DNA from: JBBSOK01 sp965219125
GTDB lineage: Bacteria > Bacteroidota > Bacteroidia > Flavobacteriales > Flavobacteriaceae
Assembly (NCBI GenBank): GCA_965219125.1
Contig: CBDCMO010000002.1
Span: 744,001-808,000 of the forward strand
Direction of reading: 5' to 3'
Length of the DNA stretch: 64,000 nt
Part shown: in pieces, positions 63,529 through 64,000 of the stretch
How positions within the stretch are numbered: position 1 is the stretch's first letter
Layout: each line of letters opens with the position of its first letter
The notes under the pieces: generated by a model
The model's input: only the letters and a program-made list of their open reading frames with translations
What the model was told of the DNA's origin: nothing
Databases searched by the model: none
Translations under genes and position numbers: made by a program

Positions 63529-64000
63529 AGTAAAAGTGGAACCGCTAATCCTAACGCCAATGCAATCCCGAAGCTTAGCATTGTGCCTATTAAAACATAT
63601 TCCGTTTTTAGTGTGTCTGTGTCCTTATATCTCAAAATTGATTTTGCGGCAATTAGAAAACCAACCGCTTGAAATTGGCCAATCAAGATAAATGTCAACG
63701 TTAAAATTCGCTCCAAATTGCCAATTACTTTTCCACCGTTTGGCAAATCGGTTTCATTTGAAACTACGATTTTTGTACTTCGAAGCATTTCTTTAATAAA
63801 AATATTTGCCGGTTTAAGGCAGCATAAATAGGCAATAAGCAACACAACAATTTGGAGATTGTCATAAATAAATATGGTTGGAGTAAAATTAAAATGTTTA
63901 AAATAAAAATTTACTATAATTAGGATGATTGCTAAATGCAGTATTTGATCTATAAAATAACTGTAACCGCCAACATATTTATTTCGTGATAGCCACGGTT
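63525..64000 (-). CDS. DUF3307-like membrane protein, start beyond the window
   Basis: The frame is open to the window edge on the minus strand, giving about 158 visible residues. A likely internal GTG at 63845 is not the true start. The N-terminal visible part reads SRNKYVGGYSYFIDQILHLAIILIIV, typical of DUF3307. Hydrophobic segments GQFQAVGFLIAAKSIL and TMLSFGIALALGLAVPLLL lie at the end. Function is unknown. It overlaps tilS by 4 bases (ATGA). Confidence 0.8.
   Translation of the reverse strand, partial: PWLSRNKYVGGYSYFIDQILHLAIILIIVNFYFKHFNFTPTIFIYDNLQIVVLLIAYLCCLKPANIFIKEMLRSTKIVVSNETDLPNGGKVIGNLERILTLTFILIGQFQAVGFLIAAKSILRYKDTDTLKTEYVLIGTMLSFGIALALGLAVPLLL

Noticed and set aside
1..64000. 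tRNA, rRNA, prophage or insertion sequence genes
   Set aside because: No cloverleaf-like pattern, rRNA segment, transposase, integrase or phage structural gene was recognised in any gap or frame.

Overview
The window comes from a low-GC member of the Bacteroidota, almost certainly family Flavobacteriaceae. The supporting signs are a SusC/SusD/SusE-type locus, type IX secretion (T9SS) C-terminal sorting domains on two large secreted proteins, many short lipoproteins with the Bacteroidota lipobox, TAnnTTTG-type -7 boxes before several genes, and a DUF721/DciA-like protein. The genus cannot be fixed from sequence alone. I support 50 protein-coding genes (two cut by the window edges) and one gene remnant. 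I see no tRNA, rRNA, CRISPR array, insertion sequence or prophage.

Layout. 1-5.6 kb: the end of a geranylgeranyl-reductase-type flavoprotein, small hypothetical genes, a DciA-like protein, a GH92 alpha-mannosidase and two unknown genes. 5.7-9.9 kb: dnaK on the minus strand, then a CPBP membrane protease and an MFS carrier. 10.1-14.2 kb: an alcohol dehydrogenase/SDR pair with unusually high GC, then umuC and umuD on the minus strand with a RelE-type toxin-antitoxin pair. The UmuD homologue lacks both catalytic residues. 14.3-23.5 kb: sdaA, panB, an RluA-family pseudouridine synthase with no recognisable start codon beside a 15-copy heptamer repeat, a DUF2891 lipoprotein, an M16 peptidase and yifB/comM. 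23.5-28.3 kb: an apparent insertion bounded by yifB and a 132-base second copy of its 5' end. It carries two recently duplicated lipoproteins and a 1039-residue T9SS-exported lipase-like protein. 28.5-30.8 kb: three exported proteins in a row: a DUF6345-like protein with a His-Gly/Cys pair, a protein with a propeptide-like (FTP/PepSY-like) segment, and a Kazal-domain lipoprotein. 30.8-36 kb: pgi, a second toxin-antitoxin pair, a BadF-type sugar kinase, gapA and pfkA. 36.2-57.9 kb: an alpha-glucan (starch/maltodextrin) utilisation locus in two divergent arms. 58.3-64 kb: a CocE/NonD hydrolase, dsbD, tilS and a DUF3307 membrane protein.

How the genes work together. In the glucan locus a T9SS-exported GH13 amylase and a lipoprotein GH13 should cut polysaccharide at the cell surface. 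SusC/SusD, with SusE, should import oligosaccharides. A periplasmic GH13 and a GH31 alpha-glucosidase trim them, and an SLC45-like MFS carrier brings maltose inward. A GH65 phosphorylase then yields beta-glucose 1-phosphate, which PgmB turns into glucose 6-phosphate for Pgi, PfkA and GapA next door. A LacI-type regulator sits at the divergence point, 130 bases from a perfect 16-base palindromic operator.

The best candidates for new biology are the DUF6345/propeptide-like/Kazal cassette, the catalytically dead UmuD with a doubled palindrome at its promoter, the displaced yifB start, and the start-less RluA gene.
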